Shown: positions 34,113 through 43,159, counted from the first letter of the stretch. The stretch: 48,843 bases of DNA from Marine Group II euryarchaeote MED-G35 (GCA_002457155.1 NTJS01000010.1:1-48843), one strand, 5' to 3'. Translations and numbers: made by a program. Notes: generated by a model from the letters alone, not told the origin.

Positions 34113-34462
34113 TTTCTTATCTTCTCAATCTCTTCATCCCCCCAAGCCGAATTCTCTGGAAGTTGTAGACACCAACCAACTTCCTCTATGGCATCATCGG
34201 GTGATTTCCACGGTTCCGGGCTAACTGACACATCTACTTGGGCCAATACCACATGGCCACCTTGGATTAAATTTGCATCAATTGCCTTCGCAGTGCCCAG
34301 AACACCAGTTTCTTCGTATAATTCTCGCAAAGCCGCTTCCTCGGGTGCCTCATTTTGATTCACACGACCTCCTGGCAGTTCCCATCCTCTGACCCTATTC
34401 TTCACCATAATCCAGCACCCATCTTCTTCAGAAGAAAACGCCCATACAACAACAAAACCCAA
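34076..34462 (-). CDS. Nudix hydrolase
   Basis: A 128-residue single Nudix domain. The Nudix box is complete: GGRVNQNEAPEEAALRELYEETGV, read as G-x5-E-x7-REL-YEE-TGV at about residues 31-53. Such enzymes hydrolyse nucleoside diphosphates linked to another group, often as house-cleaning phosphohydrolases; the substrate is not predictable. The start is TTG at 34462, eight bases after GGAGG, because the first beta strand (FVVVWAF) lies before any in-frame ATG. It is the last gene of the ubiD-TPR-nudix unit. Confidence 0.88.
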   Translation of the reverse strand: MGFVVVWAFSSEEDGCWIMVKNRVRGWELPGGRVNQNEAPEEAALRELYEETGVLGTAKAIDANLIQGGHVVLAQVDVSVSPEPWKSPDDAIEEVGWCLQLPENSAWGDEEIEKIRNHDWSTSISLGS

Positions 34463-34464
34463 AA

Positions 34465-35457
34465 TTAACCCTCCAATTCTTGCAGTATTTCAGATACCTT
34501 CTCCGCTGCACCATCAGTCCCTTCAGCGACCATTCTTCTCGCAAGAAAGAAGGCCTCTGTTGTTTTTCCATCGGCCCTCAGCCTTTCAATCTTTGAAAAT
34601 GGGTCATGTTCATCATCCTCAACGATTTCTCCAATCTCCGCGTATTGATCTACTTTCGTCAGATTACCAAGCTTATCGAGAAAGTCGGCCCTGTCCGAGA
34701 TAGAGGGTGCTATCCAGGGGCCACCCTCACCGCCCCCTACAATCGACTCCATTCTGGACTTGAACCGTTCTATTGCTGTCGAATCAGGAAAAACACTCTT
34801 CGCCTGGTCATAACAAAGCCAGGCTTCGTCGTGCTGACTCCTTCTCTCATACATCATGCCTAATTCTTCCCACGCTTCGTGATTAATTGGCCTCTGTGAG
34901 AGAAGTATTCTTGTCAATTCAAGAAATACGTCTTCGAAACCGCCCCTCCTGACCCTCTCAAGCCTTCTCGAGAATAGGATATTTGCTCTTTGATCCGAAA
35001 CGTCAAGTCCTTTCAGCCTTTCAGAAAATGAGTCCATTCCGCCAGATTCTCTGCTGATTTTATCCCACCAATTGTCTGGGTCTAGTGGATCATTAGAAAA
35101 GGCCGCATGCAACATTCCTTCACATGAGTCTATGATGTCACGGTCCGCCAATTGCTCCATTAAATCGGGATCCCGCCCTAGGACGGAAAAGAGATCTGCT
35201 AGAACGGCTCTAGCTCCTTCGGAGTCACGCATCAATACTTTGATTTTAATCAAAATTTTCCAATTTTCCTCATTTGTGAAGTCATATAGTACGCTTTGTT
35301 TGGCGCTCTGTTCTGCCCATGAGAGATTTTTGTCGTTTCCTTCCATTATTCTTAGGAACTTCTCAGCTTGACTCCTGTATCGGTTCCCCAGACTCCTACG
35401 AGGGTGTTGAAGTGCCTCTGATAGAAATCCATCTTCGCGCATTAGCCCCTCTCTCAT
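34465..35457 (-). CDS. TPR-like helical repeat protein of unknown function
   Basis: A 330-residue soluble protein rich in helices and acidic residues. Repeat-like pairs such as NWKILIKIKVLMRDSEGARA, HEAWEELGMMYERRSQHDEA and WLCYDQAKSVFPDS are typical tetratricopeptide segments, so a protein-binding scaffold is likely. The ATG overlaps the ubiD-family stop as ATGA, and the Nudix gene starts two bases beyond its stop. It resembles the TPR-like protein at 33285-34112 in general character, but I see no clear sequence identity between them. Confidence 0.7.
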   Translation of the reverse strand: MREGLMREDGFLSEALQHPRRSLGNRYRSQAEKFLRIMEGNDKNLSWAEQSAKQSVLYDFTNEENWKILIKIKVLMRDSEGARAVLADLFSVLGRDPDLMEQLADRDIIDSCEGMLHAAFSNDPLDPDNWWDKISRESGGMDSFSERLKGLDVSDQRANILFSRRLERVRRGGFEDVFLELTRILLSQRPINHEAWEELGMMYERRSQHDEAWLCYDQAKSVFPDSTAIERFKSRMESIVGGGEGGPWIAPSISDRADFLDKLGNLTKVDQYAEIGEIVEDDEHDPFSKIERLRADGKTTEAFFLARRMVAEGTDGAAEKVSEILQELEG

Positions 35458-36725
35458 AGAACAGATTCGTATGGCGAACGATCAATTCCCGGCTCTATGG
35501 TTGCATCCATGCCAATCTTGCTTGTCGTGCCATCTGAAGAACGACTTGGGTCCAAACTAGAGCCCTTTTGGCTTGAAAGAATTAGAGTGTCCCTATCCGG
35601 CTGCCAACGTGTCATCAAGGCCCATTCTACCCTTGATGAATCGGTTACATCAATGTCATTGTCCACCACAATTACCTGCTTCATTGATTTATGGCCATCC
35701 AATGCTGCCTTTATGGCCTTCATACCATCACCACTTTCCTCTGGTATTATCTGGACAACGGATGACAACCATCCACTGCCACCATCTGTCAGATATACGT
35801 CAGTGCAGGTCACAACTTCCGATACTGCTGTTTTGATGGTCGGCGCCCTGGGCATCCCCATCAGAGTCATATGTTCTATTCCGGCTGGAATAAGTGCGTG
35901 GAAAATTGGGTCATTCCTGTGGTGAATCTTGTCGTACTCGATAATGGGTTCAAGTCTAATGTCATCAACTGTCCCTGTAATATCCACATAAGGGCCCTCT
36001 TCCCCTGTAGAAGTTGTTATTCTCGCCTCCATGGCATATTCAGAAATTGATGGTACAATAACCCCGTTTGAAAGCTCCACAACTTCCAATTGGGAGCCAT
36101 ACAACCTTTCGTGAAGGGCTGCAGCAACTCTCAATTCGTCGAGTGGTTCGTTGAATGACATTGCAGCTGCCAGGAGGACCACTGGATCAGGACCATTGAC
36201 AACAGCAATGGGGACCTCATCGTTTTTCTCCTGAGCAGTATTTACCATTGTTCTCAGATGCCTGGGTACCAGTCTAACACAAGTGGTGCTCTCATCTTTG
36301 ACTAATTGCCTATGGAAGGAAGTGTTCCGTATTCCTCCATATTGTGCTATGATTATGGAAGCTGACTGATACCTGCCGCCATCTTCTCTATAGTGCCAAG
36401 GAATTGGAATCCCCAATAAATCCGGATCAACCATGGTATTCTCCATTACGGGTGAGCTTTCACTTTCTGTAAGAACCGGTTCAGAGGGATTTCCCATCGC
36501 CCAAGAGAGTATGTCTATCAGCTCTCCGGGTTGTACATCGAATGCTTCGCAAAGCCTCTGACGAGTAAGTACGTTCATCACGGCCCTGTGTCCGGGAGAC
36601 TCAATAATCTCATTGAATAGGATAGGTTCGTTTCCTGATGTTTCCGACTCCTCTTTCATGTCAAAATTGACGCTAACCGGGACGTCACTTACCCGACTTC
36701 CATCGACAAGTTCCCTGAATCCCAT
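35454..36725 (-). CDS. UbiD-family prenylated-FMN decarboxylase, candidate anhydromevalonate phosphate decarboxylase
   Basis: A 423-residue member of the UbiD family, which uses prenylated FMN to decarboxylate unsaturated acids. Family features are MGFRELVDG at the start, TTCVRLVPRHLRTMV (Arg region), VVNGPDPVVLLAAAMSF, ISEYAMEARI and GPYVDITGTV (acidic active-site region), and the C-terminal QVIVVDNDIDVTDSSRVEWA with conserved DxDIDxxD character. In archaea a UbiD homolog makes isopentenyl phosphate from anhydromevalonate phosphate, and the next enzyme, isopentenyl phosphate kinase, is encoded at 41958-42752. That role is inference; other UbiD substrates cannot be excluded. Confidence 0.85.
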   Translation of the reverse strand: MGFRELVDGSRVSDVPVSVNFDMKEESETSGNEPILFNEIIESPGHRAVMNVLTRQRLCEAFDVQPGELIDILSWAMGNPSEPVLTESESSPVMENTMVDPDLLGIPIPWHYREDGGRYQSASIIIAQYGGIRNTSFHRQLVKDESTTCVRLVPRHLRTMVNTAQEKNDEVPIAVVNGPDPVVLLAAAMSFNEPLDELRVAAALHERLYGSQLEVVELSNGVIVPSISEYAMEARITTSTGEEGPYVDITGTVDDIRLEPIIEYDKIHHRNDPIFHALIPAGIEHMTLMGMPRAPTIKTAVSEVVTCTDVYLTDGGSGWLSSVVQIIPEESGDGMKAIKAALDGHKSMKQVIVVDNDIDVTDSSRVEWALMTRWQPDRDTLILSSQKGSSLDPSRSSDGTTSKIGMDATIEPGIDRSPYESVL

Positions 36726-36813
36726 ACTATCTCCCGGAAAACTACGCCGCTTGAATGTTAGGCTTCCAAAATTGCCTACAGTGCAAATCTGCCGGATGTC
36801 TCACCCGTCAGTC

Positions 36814-36822
36814 TCATAAATG
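36814..36822 (+). promoter_or_regulatory. TATA-like element for rps12-rps7
   Basis: TCATAAATG lies about 42 bases before the TTG start at 36861 and predicts a leader of roughly 15-18 bases that carries the GAGGTG ribosome binding site at 36850-36855. The rest of the 135-base spacer towards the ubiD-family gene shows no other clear structure. Confidence 0.5.
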
Positions 36823-36860
36823 GACGGCAGGTCGCCGAGCCGTCATTTTGAGGTGTATGC

Positions 36861-37301
36861 TTGGGACGAGGCCTTTTCTCCGGTTCGAAGATGAAGTCCG
36901 ATCGCAAGAGGTACAGGTGGAAGGAGAGGAAATTCCGTAACAGACAATCTAAGCGAAAGCAAGGCGGAGTTCTGAAGCATGATCCACTTCGTGGAAGCCC
37001 CCAGGCCAAGGGTATTGTGATAGAGAAGGTGGGATTCGAGGCCAAGCAACCCAACTCAGCAATCAGGAAGGCAGTGAAGATTAGCCTGATTAGGACAGGC
37101 AACAGGCTCACTGCATTCGCCCCCGGAGACGGCGCAATATCGTTTATCGACGAACACGACGAGGTAATGGTCGAAGGTATCGGTGGAAGTAAAGGACGTT
37201 CATATGGGGATCTACCTGGCGTTAGGTACAAGGTAATCAAGGTCAATGGCGTTTCACTAGATGAAATGGTAAGGGGCCGCAAGGAGAAACCAATACGTTG
37301 A
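36861..37301 (+). CDS. rps12: Small-subunit ribosomal protein S12 (uS12), TTG start
   Basis: A 146-residue uS12 of archaeal type at the decoding centre. Highly conserved segments are [52 protein letters not shown] and [16 protein letters not shown]. The expected N-terminus (M-G-x-GLF-x-G) is given only by the TTG at 36861; the ATG four bases upstream is out of frame. A GAGGTG ribosome binding site ends five bases before TTG. It is followed by rps7 and fusA, the remnant of the str operon. Confidence 0.95.
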   Translation: MGRGLFSGSKMKSDRKRYRWKERKFRNRQSKRKQGGVLKHDPLRGSPQAKGIVIEKVGFEAKQPNSAIRKAVKISLIRTGNRLTAFAPGDGAISFIDEHDEVMVEGIGGSKGRSYGDLPGVRYKVIKVNGVSLDEMVRGRKEKPIR

Positions 37302-37312
37302 GGTGCTTTCTA

Positions 37313-37933
37313 ATGGATGATTCAGAGGAAATTGACCAGTCTGAGAGCTCAGAGGCGCCCATTGCAGGAATTGGGACAATGGTATTCGGCAAGTGGGATG
37401 CCAGTGAAGTAGTTTGCAGCGATCCGGGAATTTCTAGGTATGTCAATCTGAAGATGATTGGGGCCCCTCACACGGGAGGGCGACACGCCAACGCATGGTT
37501 TGGCAAGCAGGACTTATCTGTTACTGAGCGCTTTATCAACAACTTGATGCGATCAGGAAAGTACAGCGGAAAGAAGCAATATTGCGCAAAATCTCTAGAC
37601 GAAGCATTTGATAGAATCAATGCTAAGAGTGGTGAAAACCCACTCCAGACTTTCATCGATGCAATCACAGAGGCAGCGCCTTGCGAAGAGACGACAAGAG
37701 TCAGAATAGGGGCAGTCAGCCAGCCAAAGGCAGTCGACTCGTCTCCGAGCAGAAGACTCGACGTCGCACTACGGAATCTTGCCATTGGCGCCGCATCTGC
37801 AACAATGAAGAGCAAGAAATCCCTTACGGAGGGCATTATTTCAGAGATTTCGAAGGCATCGGACGGAGATGTCAATTCCTTCGCAGTTGGGAAGAGGCAC
37901 GAAGTAGAGAGGATTGCTGCATCAGCCCGATGA
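37313..37933 (+). CDS. rps7: Small-subunit ribosomal protein S7 (uS7)
   Basis: A 206-residue uS7, an early 16S rRNA-binding protein of the small-subunit head. Conserved parts include TERFINNLMRSGKYSGKK, GENPLQTFIDAI, ETTRVRIGAVSQPKAVDSSP and RRLDVALRNLAIGA near the C-terminus. The N-terminus is acidic (DDSEEIDQSESSE). The ATG at 37313 follows a GAGGTG site by seven bases; the in-frame TTG at 37298 overlaps rps12 and is less likely. Confidence 0.95.
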   Translation: MDDSEEIDQSESSEAPIAGIGTMVFGKWDASEVVCSDPGISRYVNLKMIGAPHTGGRHANAWFGKQDLSVTERFINNLMRSGKYSGKKQYCAKSLDEAFDRINAKSGENPLQTFIDAITEAAPCEETTRVRIGAVSQPKAVDSSPSRRLDVALRNLAIGAASATMKSKKSLTEGIISEISKASDGDVNSFAVGKRHEVERIAASAR

Positions 37934-37982
37934 TTCCAAATTGTCCCACATTAATCCCATTCCCCGAAACTGCTCAATTGTC

Positions 37983-37990
37983 TTTATGAA
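37983..37990 (+). promoter_or_regulatory. TATA-like element for EF-2
   Basis: TTTATGAA is centred 40 bases before the EF-2 ATG at 38026, the same core and spacing as at lhr. EF-2 therefore probably has its own promoter in addition to read-through from rps12-rps7. Confidence 0.5.
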
Positions 37991-38025
37991 CCGTTTTCAG
38001 GTCGGAAAAATTACTGGTTGAGAAT

Positions 38026-40233
38026 ATGGGTCGTAAGGAAGACAACATCAAGCGCGCTACAGAGGTAATGCACGTTCGCGAGCGAATAAGGAATCTAGCC
38101 ATAGCTGCCCACATTGATCATGGAAAGACCACTCTATCAGACAACTTGATCGCTGGAGCAGGAATGATGTCCGAGGAGCTCGCGGGGAAGTCTCGGGTAT
38201 TGGATTTCGATGACCAAGAAAGCGCTAGGGGAATCACAATCAATGCGGCCAGCGCATCTATGGTCCACGGAGTGAATGGTGAAGATTACCTGATCAATCT
38301 GATTGACACCCCTGGACACGTAGATTTCGGTGGAGATGTAACCCGTGCAATGAGGGCTGTAGATGGGTGCATAATTCTCACCTGTGCCGTAGAGGGGGCA
38401 ATGCCACAAACCGAGACAGTAGTTCGTCAGGCTCTGAAGGAGAAGGTACGCCCCGTCCTATTCATCAACAAAGTAGACCGTCTTATCAACGAGCTACAAG
38501 TTACTCCAGAGGACATGATGACAAGGTTCCAAGAGCAAATAAAGAAGGTTAACGATCTAATCAGGACCTTTGCTCCCGAACAGCACAAGTCGGATTGGCA
38601 GGTTGACGTGGCCAAGGGCACAGTTGCCTTCGGGTCGGCATATCACAATTGGGGGATCACCGTCCCATTTATGCAGAAGACTGGGGTCAACTTCACTCAG
38701 ATTTTCGAGTATTGCAACAACGACCAACAGAAAGAGCTGGCTAAGAAGGCTCCAGTGCACGAAGTATTGCTTGATATGGCCGTGGAAAAGCTCCCATCTC
38801 CGTTGGTTGCCCAGGAATACAGGATTCCCAACATATGGCAGGGGGATCTTGATTCAGTAGTAGGCCAGACAATGATCAATTGCGATGCAGATGGCCCCCT
38901 CTCCCTGATGATAACAAAGATTTGGATGGACCCACATGCAGGTGAGGTAGCCGTTGGCAGGGTTTACTCCGGCACTATCAAGCAGGGAGAGACAGTTTGG
39001 GCTAGCGGAGCTGGCAAGGCCGAGCGTGTACAGCAGGTCAGCATGATGGTTGGAGGGGATAGGATCCAGGTTCCCGGAGTTTCGGCAGGAAACATTGCTG
39101 CATTGACCGGAGTCAGGAGCGCAGCAGCCGGAGTTACCATTACTAGGGAAAAGGATGAGACCCCATTCGAGGCAATCCGACACTACTCGGAACCCGTAGT
39201 TACGGTGGCAATCGAGCCGAAATCAATGAAGGACTTGCCTAAATTCATTGGTGCGTTAAGAGGTCTGGCCAAAGCAGATGCGTCTCTTTCTGTGGATACA
39301 AATCATGAGACAGGCGAGGCGCTACTATCAGGCATGGGCGAGCTGCACCTGGAGATCACCATTTACCGACTTGAGGAGGAGCAAGGAATCAAGGTTAACC
39401 AGAGTAATCCGATTGTCGTCTATAGGGAGTCAATCGGCAGTGACAACAAGGGCAGGGCTTTCGAGGGCAAGTCTCCGAATCGGCACAACAGATTCTACGT
39501 GGAGGTGGAGCAACTTCCTGAGAATGTAATCAATGCCTTGAGGGAGGGTGTCCTCGGAGACGGACCAGTTAGGACCAAGGATGCAAAGGAAGTCGGAAAC
39601 AAGTTCGGCGAGCTCGGAATGGACAAGGATCTAATGCGAAAGATATACGCCATAAATGCCACAACCGTCCTAGTAAACGACACAAAGGGTATACAGAACC
39701 TCCATGAAACAAGGGAACTGATTATCGAGGCATTCAACGATGTCTGCAAAAAGGGACCAATAGCCGACGAACCACTAGCGGGGGTTCTGGTTAGACTAGT
39801 GGATGCAAAGTTACACGAGGACGCTATCCACAGAGGTCCAGCCCAGACAATACCAGCAGTAAGGAATTCAATCAAGGGCGCGCTTCTGAGGGCCAATTCA
39901 GTGCTATTCGAACCAATTCAGAAAATTAGAATCGATGCTCCTACCGAGTGGGCAGGAGGGATTACCAGGCAACTAATCACTCGAAGAGGAGTAATTGAAG
40001 ACATGCCCGTAGAAAACGACGTTACTTGTGTTATTGGAAAGATGCCAGTCGCCGAATCTTTCGGATTCTCCAATGACATTCGAGCTGCAACTCAAGGTAG
40101 GGCAGTTTGGAATACAGAGAATGCCGGCTATGATCAGGTCCCTCCCGAACTCTTTCACAAGATTGTTGGCGAAATTAGAGAGAGGAAGGGCCTCAAAGAA
40201 GAGATTCCAGGAGAGTCTCAGTATACTGATTGA
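38026..40233 (+). CDS. fusA: Translation elongation factor 2
   Basis: A 735-residue translocation GTPase, normal archaeal EF-2 length. G1 is AHIDHGKTT (about residues 27-35), switch II has DTPGHVDFGG, and G4 is NKVDR. Domain IV carries the diphthamide site, His602 in DAIHRGPAQ, the target of the Dph pathway whose last enzyme, Dph6, is encoded at 27861-28607. It follows rps7 after 92 bases. EF-1 alpha and S10, which often follow in archaeal str operons, are absent; instead the stop TGA abuts the stop of the IDI-prenyltransferase gene on the other strand. Confidence 0.97.
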   Translation: MGRKEDNIKRATEVMHVRERIRNLAIAAHIDHGKTTLSDNLIAGAGMMSEELAGKSRVLDFDDQESARGITINAASASMVHGVNGEDYLINLIDTPGHVDFGGDVTRAMRAVDGCIILTCAVEGAMPQTETVVRQALKEKVRPVLFINKVDRLINELQVTPEDMMTRFQEQIKKVNDLIRTFAPEQHKSDWQVDVAKGTVAFGSAYHNWGITVPFMQKTGVNFTQIFEYCNNDQQKELAKKAPVHEVLLDMAVEKLPSPLVAQEYRIPNIWQGDLDSVVGQTMINCDADGPLSLMITKIWMDPHAGEVAVGRVYSGTIKQGETVWASGAGKAERVQQVSMMVGGDRIQVPGVSAGNIAALTGVRSAAAGVTITREKDETPFEAIRHYSEPVVTVAIEPKSMKDLPKFIGALRGLAKADASLSVDTNHETGEALLSGMGELHLEITIYRLEEEQGIKVNQSNPIVVYRESIGSDNKGRAFEGKSPNRHNRFYVEVEQLPENVINALREGVLGDGPVRTKDAKEVGNKFGELGMDKDLMRKIYAINATTVLVNDTKGIQNLHETRELIIEAFNDVCKKGPIADEPLAGVLVRLVDAKLHEDAIHRGPAQTIPAVRNSIKGALLRANSVLFEPIQKIRIDAPTEWAGGITRQLITRRGVIEDMPVENDVTCVIGKMPVAESFGFSNDIRAATQGRAVWNTENAGYDQVPPELFHKIVGEIRERKGLKEEIPGESQYTD

Positions 40234-41922
40234 TTAGCTGATCCTAATCAATTGGAAGTCAGTCAACTCCCTAAGAATCTCAACTGCTTGTGAGCTAGGC
40301 AGATTGTCCAAGCAATCGTGTGCCAACGAATGGTGATGCATAGCCCTACTTCTTGCATACTCTACTGATCCCGAGCTCTCCAATTCCAATACCGCCTTGG
40401 ATAATGAATCTCCATCGGGATCACCAGAACCAAACACTCTTTCGAAATGCGGTAAATCACCTCCAGTTCGCTTTGCATGAATGGCTATCAGTGTCATCTT
40501 TCCCTGAACTATGTCGGATCCTGCTGGCTTTCCGAGAGTCTCCGTGTCACCTGTGATGTCGATAAGGTCGTCCATCAATTGGAAGCATAATCCTAGATTT
40601 AGGCCCCATTCTGCCATGTTTTCTACAGTCTCTTCATCCGCATTGGCTAGTATTGCTCCTGTTCTGGCACAGGTCTCGAACATCGCACTAGTCTTACCTG
40701 CGATCATTTCTATGTAGTCTTGTTCTGAGACCTCGTCACGAGTCTCAAATTCAATATCCTCTTGCTGACCCTCTGCAACCTTCCTAACCATCTCACCAAT
40801 CGATCGAATAAGATGGCTGAGCCGATTGTCTGGGATTTCTTCTGACTCTGCCAGTATTTCGAATCCTACAGCCAGCATTGCGTCTCCAGCATTTATTGCT
40901 GTGGCATCGTCGTATTCGACATGGACAGCATCAAGCCCCCTCCTAATTGGATCCTGGTCAATAATGTCATCATGAATTAAGGTAAAGTTATGGATAATTT
41001 CTATCGATGCACCTAGTGTATAGTGGCCATCATTTGCTCCTCCTACGGCCTCTCCTACAAGTCTCGGCAAAATCGCCCTAAGCCTCTTCCCTCCTCCTTT
41101 GAACAGGTGAGTCATAGCTCCATGGAGATTTTTTTGCTCCATCTTCCCTAGACTCTCCATAATCTCCTCCTCTACTCTGTCTCGATGGTCGGACAGAGCG
41201 TCTAGCAGCGCCTGTCCAGGATTAACGGATTCTCCATCCATGTCTACTTCTCCACAGTAGATTATATCCTCATTTATCGAACTTGCCATGGCATATGGGT
41301 CGCAATCGTGGGGAATAGCAAATTTCTCCCAGATCAATCTGAACCATGGGGCAATGACTTCATTACCCCATTCTCCATTTCCATCCATCATTCTGCTAAT
41401 TTCTAATGAATCCGCCCAGAGAACATCTGCGATTTCATTTTCATTATGATTGACTTCAGTATCGGCATGAACTACCATGATGTGATCTATTTCCCTCTCT
41501 ATCCAATCATTATCCCACCTGCAAGAATATTCCATTCTCCCGATGTGGCCGAAAGACCAAGTTTCAGAAATCTCCACAGGAATTCCAAGCTCTTGCTCAA
41601 GTTTTCTCCTAGCGGCATTCTCAACTCCATTAGGGCCATCATTTTCTGACACTATATCCAGAGGATGACTACAGCAGCTGTTGGCCCAAACCCCTGGGAA
41701 TGTAATCTTCTCAGACGATCTTTTCTGAACCAAAAGCCGTCCTAGTGAATCAAAAATTAGTACACTGAAGGCTCGATGCCTAATCCCATCATCCTTGTGA
41801 CAGACAAGTTTCGTCTCAGCATCAATGACATTGTCATCACTATCTACAACTAGGCACATCTCGCCCATCATCTCTGCCTGAATCGAATCATGGTCTTTCA
41901 CCTCGCCGATTTCAGGGGCCAT
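40234..41922 (-). CDS. Fused type 1 IPP isomerase and geranylgeranyl-type diphosphate synthase
   Basis: A 562-residue two-domain protein. Residues about 15-205 are a Nudix-fold type 1 isopentenyl diphosphate isomerase, with KRSSEKITFPGVWANSCCSHP containing the active-site Cys84, ARRKLEQELG, and the catalytic Glu region NENEIADVLW. Residues about 235-562 are a trans-isoprenyl diphosphate synthase with GGGKRLRAILPRL, first Asp-rich motif DDIID (318-322) and second motif DDLID. A Phe lies five residues before the first motif, as in short-chain archaeal geranylgeranyl synthases. One chain could therefore make DMAPP from IPP and build the C20 lipid precursor. I chose the ATG at 41922, 27 bases after a TATA-like box; a TTG at 41961 overlapping the IPK stop is the alternative. 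Confidence 0.9.
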   Translation of the reverse strand: MAPEIGEVKDHDSIQAEMMGEMCLVVDSDDNVIDAETKLVCHKDDGIRHRAFSVLIFDSLGRLLVQKRSSEKITFPGVWANSCCSHPLDIVSENDGPNGVENAARRKLEQELGIPVEISETWSFGHIGRMEYSCRWDNDWIEREIDHIMVVHADTEVNHNENEIADVLWADSLEISRMMDGNGEWGNEVIAPWFRLIWEKFAIPHDCDPYAMASSINEDIIYCGEVDMDGESVNPGQALLDALSDHRDRVEEEIMESLGKMEQKNLHGAMTHLFKGGGKRLRAILPRLVGEAVGGANDGHYTLGASIEIIHNFTLIHDDIIDQDPIRRGLDAVHVEYDDATAINAGDAMLAVGFEILAESEEIPDNRLSHLIRSIGEMVRKVAEGQQEDIEFETRDEVSEQDYIEMIAGKTSAMFETCARTGAILANADEETVENMAEWGLNLGLCFQLMDDLIDITGDTETLGKPAGSDIVQGKMTLIAIHAKRTGGDLPHFERVFGSGDPDGDSLSKAVLELESSGSVEYARSRAMHHHSLAHDCLDNLPSSQAVEILRELTDFQLIRIS

Positions 41923-41945
41923 TAAACTATGTGGGGCAGAGTGGT

Positions 41946-41953
41946 GTATATGA
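41946..41953 (-). promoter_or_regulatory. TATA-like element for the IDI-prenyltransferase fusion
   Basis: TCATATAC on the minus strand is centred about 27 bases before the ATG at 41922, fitting a leaderless message. It lies partly beyond the end of the upstream kinase gene, so the fusion gene may be made both from its own promoter and by read-through. Confidence 0.4.
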
Positions 41954-41957
41954 AGAC

Positions 41958-42752
41958 TCAACCGCTCAGAATCTTAGTCCCTATTGTTTCTCCAGATGTT
42001 AATAATTCAAGAACCCTGTCTGGTTCTCTACCATCAATTATCCATACTTCGTCGACGACCTTTGCAATCTCAAGAGACCTTTCAATTTTCAATCCAATCC
42101 CTCCGGTGACGTCGATATTGGCATCATGATCCCCCTTTATTTTCGTACCGGGGCCAAAATGAGTAATCAATTCCGAATCCTTTTCACCGGGAGGTCCACT
42201 CAAAACACCCTCAGAATCACCAATCAGAAAAATGCTGTGCGTGACTTCCAATTCGGTTGACAAGCGTAGCATCAAATCATCTCCTGACAATATCCCGAAC
42301 ACAGACTCATCGCCCGTATCAACAACATCACCGAACGTTACTGGGATTGGCTCCCTGGCCCCCCTTTCGAAGATTGAAATATCGCCCGAGAATCGGGCTC
42401 CGGTTCCCTTGGCCCAGTCCGAAGGTGGGTGGCAACTGCATTCCAACCCCCTTTCTGAGATTTTTCCCATGATCAGTTTATTCAATTCCCTCATGTCTGA
42501 TCGAATTTCTGTAACTGCTTCCCATTGGCCATTCTCTTCATGAATATTCAATCCATCTGCAATTCCCCATTTCTTTGCGAGGAGATGTCCAAAAGAGCCA
42601 GCCCCATGAACCAGAACAATTGAAGCTCCAAGTTCTGAAACAGAACACAGCGTATCTACCACTACTTCCACTGCTTTATGATCGAATTTCTTCATCTTAC
42701 CCTTGTCAGATATTAGGCCCCCGCCTAATTTTATTGCCACTCTGAGTGCCAT
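41958..42752 (-). CDS. ipk: Isopentenyl phosphate kinase
   Basis: A 264-residue amino-acid-kinase-fold enzyme that phosphorylates isopentenyl phosphate to IPP in archaeal mevalonate pathways. It shows the N-terminal VAIKLGGGLISDKG, the signature VHGAGSFGHLLAKK with the IPK-specific His that separates it from other kinases of the fold, FGDVV, and GDSEGVLSGPPGE near the nucleotide site. The ATG at 42752 puts KLGGG at the position usual for the family; ATG at 42788 and GTG at 42800 are longer alternatives. The product IPP is the substrate of the IDI-prenyltransferase fusion encoded immediately downstream. Confidence 0.93.
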   Translation of the reverse strand: MALRVAIKLGGGLISDKGKMKKFDHKAVEVVVDTLCSVSELGASIVLVHGAGSFGHLLAKKWGIADGLNIHEENGQWEAVTEIRSDMRELNKLIMGKISERGLECSCHPPSDWAKGTGARFSGDISIFERGAREPIPVTFGDVVDTGDESVFGILSGDDLMLRLSTELEVTHSIFLIGDSEGVLSGPPGEKDSELITHFGPGTKIKGDHDANIDVTGGIGLKIERSLEIAKVVDEVWIIDGREPDRVLELLTSGETIGTKILSG

Positions 42753-42820
42753 ATGCGACCCAAGGTCAAGAGTCACGTATTCTAACATTTTTGAAATCAC
42801 GGCATACAGTTTAACGCATA

Positions 42821-43159
42821 GTGCTCACTGGAAATAATGTGATTGGCACAGCCGAACTTGAAAGGTATCAGAGGTGGCTCCAGTCTGAGCTAGCAATCGC
42901 CACTTCAATTGAAGACAAAACCGATCGGGACCGTAGACTACTCCAGATTGAGATTGCTATATCTGAGGTCGTTCGTTATCGAGAGGTTCTTAGTAGCCTG
43001 GAAAGCACAACTTCTTCACCATTCGTAGAAAGGGAGTCGGCTGTCAGGGAACAGAGCAACACTGACGTAAAACCAGTTACAAAAACAGGAGAGTGCCACT
43101 CTTGCGGAGCGGAAAAAATCAGTGATTTGCAGTTTTGTCCGGTTTGTGGTGAGTTCTGA
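42821..43159 (+). CDS. Small protein with helical N-terminus and C-terminal zinc ribbon
   Basis: A protein of up to 112 residues with unknown function. Residues about 10-65 are predicted helical and charged (ELERYQRWLQSELAIATSIE; LQIEIAISEVVRYREVLSSL), a likely coiled coil. A polar linker follows, and the end is a zinc ribbon with CHSCG and CPVCG (residues 93-110). The start is uncertain: GTG at 42821 or GTG at 42839. It diverges from ipk. Its TGA abuts the kptA stop, making TGATCA. Confidence 0.65.
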   Translation: MLTGNNVIGTAELERYQRWLQSELAIATSIEDKTDRDRRLLQIEIAISEVVRYREVLSSLESTTSSPFVERESAVREQSNTDVKPVTKTGECHSCGAEKISDLQFCPVCGEF

